DNA from: Tilletiaria anomala UBC 951
Lineage: Eukaryota; Basidiomycota; Exobasidiomycetes; Georgefischeriales; Tilletiariaceae
Length of the DNA stretch: 64,000 bases
NCBI RefSeq assembly: GCF_000711695.1
Contig: NW_013547006.1
Location: 62,001-126,000 of the forward strand
Reading direction: 5' to 3'
The notes below the pieces were generated by a model. That model did not search any database, had not been told where the DNA came from, and saw only the letters and a program-made list of their open reading frames with translations. The translations under genes were made by a program, and so were the position numbers. Positions within the stretch are counted from its first letter, which is position 1. Each line of letters begins with the position of its first letter. Positions 11,952 to 20,925 of the stretch are shown piece by piece.

Positions 11952-13317
11952 ATGCAGCTCACTTCCGCTGTTCTCGCTGCGGCCCTCGCCGCGAGCGTCA
12001 TCTCCGCCCCGGTCAGGAAGACCAGCAGCATCGAGGTCTCGCTCTCCAAGCGTGGCTTCCTTTCCCGCATCAAGGACCGCCACGGCAGGGTCAACTACCC
12101 AGGTCTGCACAAGGAGATCGCTTACCTAAAGTACAAATATCATAAGTCCCTGGAGAACTACAAGCGCAACAACCAGGGCGAAGCCCACCCGTTCGACAGG
12201 CGCTCTGAGCACGCCGCCCGTGGCTCGGGCGCGGTAAGCCTACAGGATGTCAGCAACCAGGAGCTCTGGGTCGGTGCTGCCAGCTTTGGCGGCCAGTCCA
12301 TCCAATTCGACTTTGACACCGGTTCGGCCGGCACCATTTGCAATGCTGGTGCATACAGCCCGGGCTCTTCCGCTCGGAACACTGGGACCACTTTCCACGA
12401 CTCTTACGGTGAGCATCTTTTCCTTCCCTTACCTCTTACTATGCGAGGTTTGGGCGTCCGTGCTGATGGGCATTTCTCCCTCTCACAAGGCGATGGGACC
12501 ACCGCTAGTGGAGAGGTTTACACCGACATCCTCAGCATTGGCGGCCTCAATGCGGATGGAGCTACCATTGGTCTCGCCACTCAGCAGTTCGTTAGCGACC
12601 CTGACCAGGGTATCGCCGGCATGGTGAGGTCCCTGTCTCACATTTGTTTCTGCGCGCGTTTGAGATTGATTTGGCTCCTTGCTCGCTTTAGGGCTTCCCC
12701 AGCTTGGCTTCCTTCCAGCAAAGGACGCCGCTCTTCTACTCGCTTATCAGTGCGTTGCCTCCGTCACTTTCTCGCTCGAGAATATCCTTGCTGATATCCT
12801 ACCTATTATTTCTCATCCTTTAGACGCTGGCGTTCTCGACGAGCATGCATTCATCTTTCGCCTGAGCACAGGCGACTCGACCCTCACGCTCGGTCAGACC
12901 GACTCAAAAGTTAATTTCACCCCGGTCACCCATGCAGCCTACTGGTCTATTTCCGGCGCCATCAACGGAAAGAGTATCAATGGTATCATCGACTCTGGTA
13001 CAACCCTGATCGTCGCCCCAACCAACGAGGCGCAGAGCCTCTTCGACTCGCTCGGCCTCCAGTCGTCTTCCAGCTCCGGCCAGCTGACTGCAACATATGA
13101 CTGCAGCAAACCGCCCAGCGTCATCTTTACCTTCTCCGGCGCCTCTATCCGCCTAGGCAAGTACACCGCGTACGGCACGGACGACAACGGGAATTGTGTG
13201 CTCTCCATCGTCGGTGCCGACATCGGTTCGGCCGGCTGGATTATTGGAGACCCTCTGTTCTTGAGTTCAGGAGAAGTTGTCTTCGACGTTGCAAACAAGC
13301 AGGTCGGCTTCGCCTAA
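11952..13317 (+). CDS. Secreted aspartic protease, pepsin family A1
   Basis: Four exons: 11952-12408, 12490-12623, 12692-12749 and 12824-13317 (380 aa). A signal peptide (MQLTSAVLAAALAASVISA) is followed by a basic propeptide of about 80 aa and then the two-lobed pepsin fold. The first catalytic Asp is in FDFDTGSA (residue 122) and the second in IIDSGTTL (residue 273). The SYGDGTTASGEVYTD stretch matches polyporopepsin-like enzymes. Odd points: after DTGSA the usual DLWV is replaced by GTICNAG, and the flap Tyr context is not obvious, so substrate preference may differ. Known role: extracellular acid proteolysis. A TATA box lies upstream. Directly downstream, in the same frame, is a degenerate copy of its C-terminus (separate entry). 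Confidence 0.92.
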
Positions 13318-13488
13318 TTGCGACGGAGCGAAGCGGAGGAGCTACGCACGATTGCAGACCCTCTGGCCCACGTGACTTTTCTGTCGGGCGATATTACGTT
13401 TGGATTGTTCTCTCGAAGGTCGTGTGCGGAGAATCGAACGCAACCATTCGTGTTGGACGCCGCAAACGAGCAGGTTGCCTTGGCCTAG
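13318..13488 (+). pseudogene. Degenerate in-frame copy of the protease C-terminus
   Basis: Immediately after the protease TAA the same frame stays open for 56 codons to a TAG at 13486. From 13351 it encodes IADPL...TFLSGDITFG and ends QPFVLDAANEQVALA, clearly related to the genuine protease end GDPLFLSSGEVVFDVANKQVGFA but diverged, with a short insertion. Both copies stop right after a V-G/A-F/L-A motif. The simplest reading is a partial tandem duplication of the 3' end (or the remnant of a second, mostly lost protease gene) that is now downstream of the active stop. Translation by read-through of the TAA is possible but unsupported. Confidence 0.65.
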
Positions 13489-13897
13489 CTTGCAATCGGA
13501 AGAAATGGCACAGAAGCCTCTTCTACATTCACCATGATGGGACTTGTCTTGGCATCAAAATTCGTAGAGATGACCAAGGTGACCCGTCTGTTTTTGGATA
13601 CCCGACCAAAGGCGGTTCAGATGCTCCACCCGGTACCGCCCTAGGCAATGTTTATTTAATGATAACGGTATTCATGAGCCACCTTACACGATAATCTGCC
13701 GTGCCAAACGCGACCTGTTTGTCTTCTTGACGGTGAAGCATCGAAATCGAGACGGAGAAGCAAAGGCATTGTATGGCCATGTCCGACGAGGCATTGGAAC
13801 GACGAGATTTTGTGGCCGCCCTTGAAGATGTTTGGTATACACGCTGGTTCATGCCCTTGTCGTTCATGGGACGTGGCACACTTGAATTTCGAGTCCC

Positions 13898-14170
13898 ATG
13901 CTCGCACAGTTGCTCAAACTGCTGCTGAGCTTTGGCTACCTCCAGCTGTTCTCCACCGCTCATCCACTAGTATATACAGATGGACAGGCGGTTCGAGGCA
14001 TTGCAATGCCTCAAGAGCTCAACGCCTATCTGGGCACGATCCGCCCGGTGAGAGACAGTGAGCCGGAGGAGGAATGTGAGCCGGTTTCGCAATTCGACAA
14101 CTGTATTGTGTCAAAGCAGCACAAAAAGCGTTCGCGCACGGCGCACTATGAGCTGCATGATTCGCGATGA
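13898..14170 (+). CDS. Possible small secreted protein, 90 aa
   Basis: Single open frame starting MLAQLLKLLLSFGYLQLFS followed by TAHPLVY, which resembles a signal peptide with a hydrophobic core and a small residue before a likely cleavage site. The rest is polar with an acidic patch (EPEEECEP) and a basic C-terminus (KKRSRTAH); it has two cysteines. No family was recognised. It lies in the 0.9-kb gap between the protease remnant and SDHB. A frame of this length can arise by chance, so this is only a candidate. Confidence 0.25.
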   Translation: MLAQLLKLLLSFGYLQLFSTAHPLVYTDGQAVRGIAMPQELNAYLGTIRPVRDSEPEEECEPVSQFDNCIVSKQHKKRSRTAHYELHDSR

Positions 14171-14382
14171 TCAAGCATGCTCACCGCTCCCGTGAGTTCC
14201 GATCCAGGATGCATGAAAAGCTTTCAAGGACCAAAAGTTTTCACATATAAAGCGTCAATGCCTATGCAGTGCATGTATTGCCTGCCAAATGTGCGATTGC
14301 TACATGCGGTCAGCACCAAAATGATGCAAGTGGAAACATGCGCTGTCGTCCATGCCTGTCTTTCAATGAGAGAAAGCGTGTT

Positions 14383-15496
14383 CTATGCTTCAGCAATAAC
14401 GGGCCTCTTGCTGATTGCAGGGGGTCCGACAGCCAAATCCTTCTTGATCTAAATATCGGGATGAAAAAAAAAAGTTTAAGATTCCGTTCTCACGAGCCAT
14501 AGGGCCACAATGGGAGAGGCCAGGCACATCTCACCTGAGCGATAGCCTTCGCCGGGTTCAGACCCTTAGGGCATGTGCGTGTGCAGTTGAAGATGGTGTG
14601 GCAACGGTAGAGCGAGAAAGTGTTTTCGAGCTTCTCGCGACGCTCGTCACCATACGAGTCGCGCGAGTCCGCCATCCACCGGTAAGCCTGCATGAGCACC
14701 GCAGGACCGAGGTATTCGTCCGAGTTCCACCAGTACGAAGGGCAAGACCCTTGGCAGCTTGCACAGAGAATGCACTCATACAGACCGTCCAGCTTGCGCC
14801 TATCCTCCTGTGACTGAAGGTGCTCACCCTTCTCGGGCGGGTTCTTGCTCTTGAGGTATGGCTCAATCGACTTGTATTGCTTGTAGAACTGGGTCAAGTC
14901 TGGAACGAGGTCCTTGACGATGTGCACTGTAGAAGCGTGAAGAATTAAAAGAGATGAGCTCTGGCATCCTTCGACGTGCCACAGCTGAAGTGAACACTCA
15001 CTGTGTGGCAGTGGATAAATCTTAGTGTCACCCTTCTTCTCAATGCGGCACAGGCATGCGAGGGTATTGACACCATCAATGTTCATGGCGCAGCTTCCGC
15101 AGATACCCTCCCGGCACGAGCGCCGGAAGGTGAGAGTGGGATCGTGTTCGTTCTTGATCTTGATGAGCGCATCAAGGACCATGGGCCCACAGGCGTTAAG
15201 GTCGAGCGTGTAGGTCTGCAGACGCGGCTTCTCAGCCGGCTTGTCCGGGTTCTGTGAGCAAAAAGCGCCTCAGTTCCAGGTCCAGTCGCCTCTACGTCCT
15301 GCATTCTGCCTCAGCATAAATTTTTATTGTCACGCACCCATCGATAGATCTTGAACTCTTTCAAGTGCTGAAGCTTGGCGTTGACTGGAGTCGCAAGGCG
15401 CGCGGGGCTAGAAGTGGCAAAGCGGCGAGCAGCCGCCGCAGCCAACTTGGACGGACCGGCGACCGAGGGCTTGAGTGGTGATGCGAGCATCGACAT
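14383..15496 (-). CDS. SDHB: Succinate dehydrogenase iron-sulfur subunit, mitochondrial
   Basis: Four exons: 15338-15496, 15002-15251, 14535-14926 and 14383-14448 (867 nt, 288 aa). An N-terminal Ala/Arg/Ser-rich presequence precedes EFKIYRW. The [2Fe-2S] ligands lie in CREGICGSC and the later C of LACLCRI; the [4Fe-4S] and [3Fe-4S] ligands lie in [21 protein letters not shown] and [12 protein letters not shown]. The last exon adds [17 protein letters not shown]. Known role: complex II, electron transfer from SdhA flavin to ubiquinone in the mitochondrial inner membrane. The His in RCHTIF, the site where carboxamide-fungicide resistance changes occur in other fungi, is the normal His here. ASCQGSC replaces the usual ACCSTSC, but the changed Cys is not a cluster ligand. 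Confidence 0.97.
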
Positions 15497-15959
15497 CTCT
15501 GCAGCGTATATGCGTGCGTGTGTAGAATTTGTCTTTGCTATATGCTGGGGTCCTCTGTGTGAGAAGGCGCAGATGGAGTAATAACGTAAGAATGTATACC
15601 ACGGGAGGAGAGGTGTTGCGCACCTCGAGCGAAGGGAAGGGGAGGAGAGTGTGTGACAAGCCTAGAGATGCGGAGAGCGCCGGAGAGGCGCTCTTGGGCA
15701 CTTGCCAGTCGTCGGACGCCGGAGCTCGGAGAAGGCGACAAACAGCCGTCAGCGTCCGCCAGCACCGCCATTTGTCAGCGCACGTGACCAGCATTTTTCC
15801 TAAGTACGCCGCCTGTCCACAGACCCAGAGTGCCTACGGCGTACATCCGTGTGACGCACGTCGACACTCGCCGCACAACACGCCCGCACAAGCAGCCCAA
15901 TCCGCAGCTGACAGTTCTCGCCTATAATGATGGTGTTCCCCGTACTGTTGTCATGAAGC
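15497..15959. promoter_or_regulatory. Divergent region between SDHB and the GH8 gene
   Basis: This region must hold the SDHB promoter and probably the 5' end of the GH8 gene, whose first exon and signal peptide I could not place. A frame at 15830-16015 (PTAYIRVTHVDTRR...) is open but is not continuous with the enzyme. Confidence 0.4.
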
Positions 15960-17765
15960 ATGTCCATACTGGACAAGAAGCGGCGTTCATGCTCTCAAGC
16001 AAGCACAATGGAGCAGAGGTACGTTCAATGGCGGGCAACGTACCTGCGCTCCTGCGAGCACGGTACCTATTGTTTTTACAACGGCAAGGTGCGAACTTCG
16101 CGTCGCCCCATCCCAAGCAGGCATAGCCTCTATGCGCTCACATCGCTCTCCATCACGGTTGCTCTGTCTTGATGCTATTTTTGAAACCTTCTCAGGGTGA
16201 TAATGGAAATGCAATCACATGCTCGGAAGCGCATGGTGTGTACACAGCCGGTTGTCTGCAGCCTCCCAAAGTCCCAAGAACACGTTGAAGGATTAACCAT
16301 TCTCGATCCTGCTTCGTCCTCCTTTCCTCATGCTGCGGCCTAGGGTACGCAATGCTCATCTCTGTCATGCATAGGAAGTGAGCTGATGCTGATCTGCTGA
16401 GAGGCCAGCAAGAAGACCTGACCGCTGAGGATGGCCTTTCTCTACTCCGCAATAGCCAGCCCGATTTCGACCAGTCAGTCGCAATCCATATACGGGTGCA
16501 TGTATATACTGACTCTTGCTATCCTTTGAGGCTTTCACAGGCTATTGCGCTTCTTTCTGGCTTTTAGAAACGACCATAGTCTGATGAAATGGCAGGTCAA
16601 ACAGGACTCTCATCGCGGCATCTACTGCGACGACGATGGGCAGACAAGCGCGACCGATGGAGGTGATTACCATCATTCCTGCCGGTTTCTCAGATCGCAG
16701 TCCCACCCAGCTCACACATGTTGATTCCTTCGACCCTCTCGCCTTTCTGTTTGTCCCAGATATCGACGTCGCCACCGCCCTCTTTCTGGCAGGTAAAGTC
16801 TTCGCAGACTCCCCCGTGTTTTCTAATTCGGCATATTGGACCGAAGGCAACCGACTTGCTAGCGCGATTCTACGGTACGAGATTCACCCGAGACTAGGCA
16901 CTCCTTTGCTTGGTGACTGGGCGTGAGTGGTATGAAAGAACATGAGCGGTTGCCGGGGATGGGCTGACGCATCGCTTAGGACCGGCGTTCCTTAACGCAG
17001 CAACGAAGATGGAGCAGAGAATGTCAAACTGTACAACAGCACTCGAACAAGCGATTTCATCCTGAGCTCGTTTCTCCTCTTCCATCGCGTCGTAGCGGGT
17101 AAGATCTCACTGAAAACGCTGAAATTTCACCGTTTTTTTCGCGTTCTGACGCTCTGACGCCTTTCAGACGCTGGCGAGCGCTCTCGCTGGCAATGGGTCA
17201 TTGAATCGACTCTGTCCGCTGCACTGAGCCAGCTGCATCGCGGCGTCTTGCTGCTCCCAGACTTTCTGGTCTTCAACTTGCGTACCAATCAGTGGGAAGT
17301 TCCGCACGGCAAGCTACTTGAGAGCGAAAAAGGAGACGGGCAGATGTCCTGGAACGCGTGCCGCACTCCGTGGCGGCTTGCGCACTACTATGCTGCCAGC
17401 GGCGACCAGCGCATTAGGCCGCTGTTGGAGCGTATGCGAGAAGCACTCGTCAGAGCGTCTGGAAAATGGCCTGCTGTGCCAGCCGGGATCGACATTCGCA
17501 CCGGTAGGGGGCTGGAGGATTATAGCGGTGAGCCAAAACAGAACCATTCATGTGCGAATTCTATGTCCGTCGCTGATGGCAGCCAGAGCCGCCCCCAGAC
17601 CGTGCTTTCATCGCTCCCGCCGGCTACGTTTGTCATGTTTTGGGAGACACTTCAAGTTTCCAACAAGCAGTTACTGCTCTCAACGACGAGGAACCGTCGT
17701 ATTTTGGAGACAGCATTGATCTGGTCATCGCAGAACAGGCTTCTCATACAGAGCTGTTTCGTTGA
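15960..17765 (+). CDS. Glycoside hydrolase family 8 enzyme
   Basis: Nine exons ending at 16088, then 16196-16235, 16344-16377, 16402-16473, 16541-16662, 16760-16922, 17001-17098, 17168-17527 and 17599-17765; phases are consistent throughout. The GH8 (alpha/alpha)6-barrel signatures appear in order: CSEAHGYAMLISV (Glu is the family's general acid), LMKWQV, SATDGDIDVATALFLAGK, a WTEGNRLASAIL helix, LGDWAN, and SWNACRTPWRLAHYYAASGD, then AFIAPA and a C-terminal helix. Asn rather than Asp before ACRTPWR suggests subfamily GH8b, where another acid serves as base. GH8 members hydrolyse beta-1,4-glucan, chitosan, lichenan or xylan. The 5' end is uncertain: 15960 is the first in-frame Met, with no signal peptide visible, so an upstream exon may be missing. 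Exon 7 uses the acceptor at 17000 because the nearer AG would run into a stop. Confidence 0.82.
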
Positions 17766-18162
17766 AAGATGGCTGTTGTACCTCCTTTCATGTGCAAACT
17801 TGAATCCAAACTATTCGGCATCAAAGACATTCTCAGAAGATGAGCAAAAGAAGCCTTGTTCATAGTACAATACACCCGAGTGGCATATATGCTGCGAGTC
17901 TTGACATCAGCTCCCGAGGCCGTGCTTTATGCCGGCATCGACTGGGATCCGCCAGCTTTTGATGCGTATGAGAAGCACTCGGCCTCGCTCGTCGCATCGC
18001 AATCACTCCTCCATGCCGGATTCTCTTCGGCAGCATGGCATGAGAGATGCGTCCAGCCTCTTACATCCCTTGAGACTGACGCTCGTGTCCATGTGTCGGG
18101 ATCAAAGGCTTGCATCGATGGCATAGCAAACCATGTCCACAAGAGCGACCGCCAGGAAGCGC
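17766..18162. other. Convergent 3' region between GH8 and eS17
   Basis: There are 397 bases between the stops of two facing genes. A 121-codon frame (17856-18221) overlaps the end of the eS17 gene, has no domain and is not supported. Confidence 0.4.
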
Positions 18163-18959
18163 TTAGCGCCGGCCAGCACCGACAACGTTCCGGCCCCGCC
18201 TCTCCTGTTGGTAGGCGGTGACGGGTTGGCTGACAGTGACGGGGAGGGAGTCAAAGCCAATCGACTTGAGCATGTCCTTGGTGTCCGGGTCGACCTCGAG
18301 ACCGCCCTGTGCTTGTGTGTCGAGTGCGGAGACCTCTGGGACGTATTGGTCCTGTGGTTGACATAGACCATGCATGTCAGTTTTACGTTCAAACCTGCCT
18401 ATGTATGGTCCTCTCCAACCCTAGCCATTCTAATACAGGAAATGCAGGCAAATGGCGGGCAATGCGCCCCCTGGTGTCCTCAAGTCTCATTCCATGCCCA
18501 CCCCAAGTTGTCGGGCTTGCGAGACATCTAGATGGCTCATATGTCCCTCTAGTCCACCGTCGCCTATGTTCGTCCAATATCTGCAGCTGGAACAGGCATT
18601 TTACAGGATGATGCTCGAACACTGTGCGTAAATCACAGGTTTTTGCGTTCTTCCTCTGAAGGCATGCCCTTCCACCAACACCGAACCGAGACACGATTCT
18701 TGTCGAAGCTCACCTTGCGCTCCCTCTCCTCCTCCTGCAGCTTGAAAGAAATGCCGCGCACCGGTCCCTTCTGAATACGCTTCATCAAGTGGGTGGTGAA
18801 GCCTGCAATCTTGTTCCTCAGCCTCTTGGAAGGAATGATGGCAACCTCATCGATGACCTTCTTGTTGGTGTGGAAGTCGAGCGCGTTGAGGCGCGGGTAG
18901 TACTTCTCGATAAGCACACGCGCTGCGCGCTTGGTAGTCTTGGTACGAACACGACCCAT
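18163..18959 (-). CDS. RPS17: 40S ribosomal protein eS17
   Basis: Two exons, 18714-18959 and 18163-18351 (435 nt, 144 aa), separated by a 362-nt intron. The first exon starts [20 protein letters not shown] and includes [21 protein letters not shown] and [18 protein letters not shown]. The second starts [13 protein letters not shown] and contains [19 protein letters not shown]. This is near-perfect agreement with eS17 over its whole length. Component of the small ribosomal subunit (beak/head). It shares a 553-bp divergent region with RPS22. The intron is long for this window and was checked for snoRNA boxes without a convincing hit. Confidence 0.97.
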
Positions 18960-19512
18960 CTTGGCGAGTATAGGCTAGCTGCGGCTGTGACAATGCTGCT
19001 GCGATGCTACGCTACTTCCTGAGCTACGTTTGGGGATCATTAACGGTGAGGTGTTGAAGGACTTTGGTGCGTGTCGCTGCGATTGGCAGAGGCGGCGGTG
19101 GCGTTGGCGGTGGGCGGAACGAACGAGTTGCTGCGGGTGAGAATTATTCAGCCCTCTGTCGCTGTGCCGGACTCCAATCAGCTCACGCGTTCCACCATGA
19201 ATCCTACTTCTTCCAAGTCAGCGTTTCTCGAGCCACGGTCGCTTGGCAGGTAGCAACAAGCTCATTAACAAGGTAGGTAACAGCTGCGTGCACTCCTGCT
19301 CAAAAGCTCAGTCAGAACACAGAGAAACGGGACAAGAGGCTTATAATCCTTCTCATTGTCCTTCTGTGTACCTGCTGTGGCGCGTCTCAGTCAATCTTTC
19401 ATCGGCTTTGACTTACCAGCACTGTGAGCAGACATCACTTGATGGCCTTCTGCTCATTCCCAACTCCGAGACTAACACCTGTTGGACGCTGACTCCTCCC
19501 AGATCAGCCAAA
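18960..19512. promoter_or_regulatory. Shared divergent promoter of RPS17 and RPS22
   Basis: There are 553 bases between the ATGs of two small-subunit ribosomal protein genes pointing apart. The sequence includes a GGC/GGT-rich block near 19080-19130 and pyrimidine tracts near 19345-19390. Such pairing would let both genes respond to one set of growth-regulated factors; this is inference from layout. No specific factor site was recognised. Confidence 0.6.
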
Positions 19513-20489
19513 ATGACTCGCGTCTCAGTCCTGAACGACTGCTTGAACAGCATTGTCAATGCAGAGAGGAAGGGTAAGAGGCAAGTCCTCATCCGCCCTT
19601 CCTCCAAGGTCATCATCAAGTTCCTTCAAGTCATGCAAAAGCACGGTGAGCATTGCATCCATGTGCTCTAGATGCATCAAATGTTCGACCTGTACGCCGC
19701 AGCAACATTTAGTAGAGAGGAGTGCCGACAAAGGGTCGGAAGCTTGGATTATTAGTTCATGGGCGGGACAACTTGCAGACGTAATCTGCCGCAGGGCAGG
19801 ATGTGAATATCGCCTGGGGCAAGCATAGGGTTGGGACGGGTGCTGTGAATGCGAAGTACCGAATTCTCTTGGATAGAAAGGCAGGCCCGGAGGTATAACT
19901 GTTGGACAACTGGCCGGCTCTCGTTGAGAAGCTGCTTCACCAGCGTCCATTTTTAAGTCCCCGGGAGATGAAACCACTTGATCCTGCCGTCATGCAGGGT
20001 CTGGTCCGAAGCTGAAGTGCATGCACAGAAGTCTCGTATGACACTTCTGTGCATTCAATGCTCCGGGGACATCTCGTATACCTGCATTTTGACGTGTCAC
20101 ACGAATTGAAGTCTTCAAGGATGCCTCACTGACGCACTTTTGCTCCGCAACGATCGACAGGTTACATTGGAGAGTTTGAGGAGATTGATGACCACCGATC
20201 AGGGAAGATCGTCGTTCAGCTGAACGGCCGGATCAACAAGTGTGGTGTCATCTCCCCACGCTTCAACGTTCAGCTCGGTCAGATTGAGAACTGGGTCAAC
20301 CAGCTCCTCCCTGCTCGTTCTTTCGGCTACATCATCCTCACCACCAGCGCCGGCATCATGGACCATGAGGAGGCAAGGCGAAAGCACGCTGGTGGAAAGA
20401 TCATCGGGTACTTCTGTGAGTCTTGCACTTGTCATAGATTTGATGCTTGCATGACCTTTCTCTAATATTGTCGCTTGCTTGCAGACTAA
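19513..20489 (+). CDS. RPS22: 40S ribosomal protein uS8 (S22/S15a)
   Basis: Three exons: 19513-19645, 20161-20415 and 20485-20489 (393 nt, 130 aa, exactly the usual uS8 length). Protein signatures: [18 protein letters not shown] at the N-terminus, [19 protein letters not shown] across the first junction, and [20 protein letters not shown] near the end. The last exon is only five bases: it completes the final Tyr codon and supplies the TAA. The first intron is 515 nt, unusually long for this window, and contains a strong hairpin (separate entry). Component of the small subunit body, binding 16S/18S rRNA. Confidence 0.97.
20021..20054 (+). other. Perfect 12-bp hairpin in RPS22 intron 1
   Basis: ATGCACAGAAGT, a 10-base loop, then ACTTCTGTGCAT: an uninterrupted inverted repeat inside the 515-nt first intron. 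In budding yeast an RPS22 paralogue intron hosts the H/ACA snoRNA snR44 (established). An intronic snoRNA or a structural intron element is therefore a fair hypothesis here, but clear H and ACA or C and D boxes were not demonstrated. Confidence 0.5.
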
Positions 20490-20925
20490 GGGCTCCACCG
20501 AAAGCTTCACGCTTCAGCTCGATTTCATGCTCAGTCGACCCCATCGCCAAAACTACGCTTGAAGTCGCGCTGTAGGATGGGCGTGTTTTTGCTTGCGATG
20601 TCCAGGAGCAGCGTTAATGGTCGAGAGTGAGGCATTCTTGCTTTCAGCCTCATTTTCTTGGCTCGCGCAAGGCGGTCGGCAGACCAGAATTGCTCGAGCG
20701 AGGCGACACATGATTTTGTCTCTCAAAAGATCTACCGTCCTTAGCGGCTGCTCGTCTCACCATGCGTCATGGAATGCGATGTAAATTGAAACGCCAATCA
20801 TAAATTGCAATTTCTCGTGTGACCCAAGGTGACCGGATGTGATACGCGTAACGCAACAAGTATATATCGCGCATAAAGATCATTACCACGCGCTCACACT
20901 CGCTCGTACGTCTGCGTCGCGACGA
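20490..20925. other. Convergent 3' region between RPS22 and SEC8
   Basis: There are 436 bases between two facing stop codons. A short A/T-rich patch with TATATA lies near 20861, on no obvious promoter. Nothing else was recognised. Confidence 0.4.

Noticed and set aside
16981-17000. Apparent stop inside the GH8 gene
   Set aside because: The stop is met only if the nearer acceptor (TTAG at about 16979) is used; the next AG at 17000 keeps phase and gives the expected DWAN motif, so the gene is not broken.
17856-18221. Plus-strand frame of 121 codons between GH8 and eS17
   Set aside because: It overlaps the end of the eS17 coding region in antisense and is not linked to the GH8 exons by plausible splice sites.
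18352-18713. snoRNA in the long eS17 intron
   Set aside because: The intron is long enough, but I found no convincing C/D or H/ACA boxes or strong stem.
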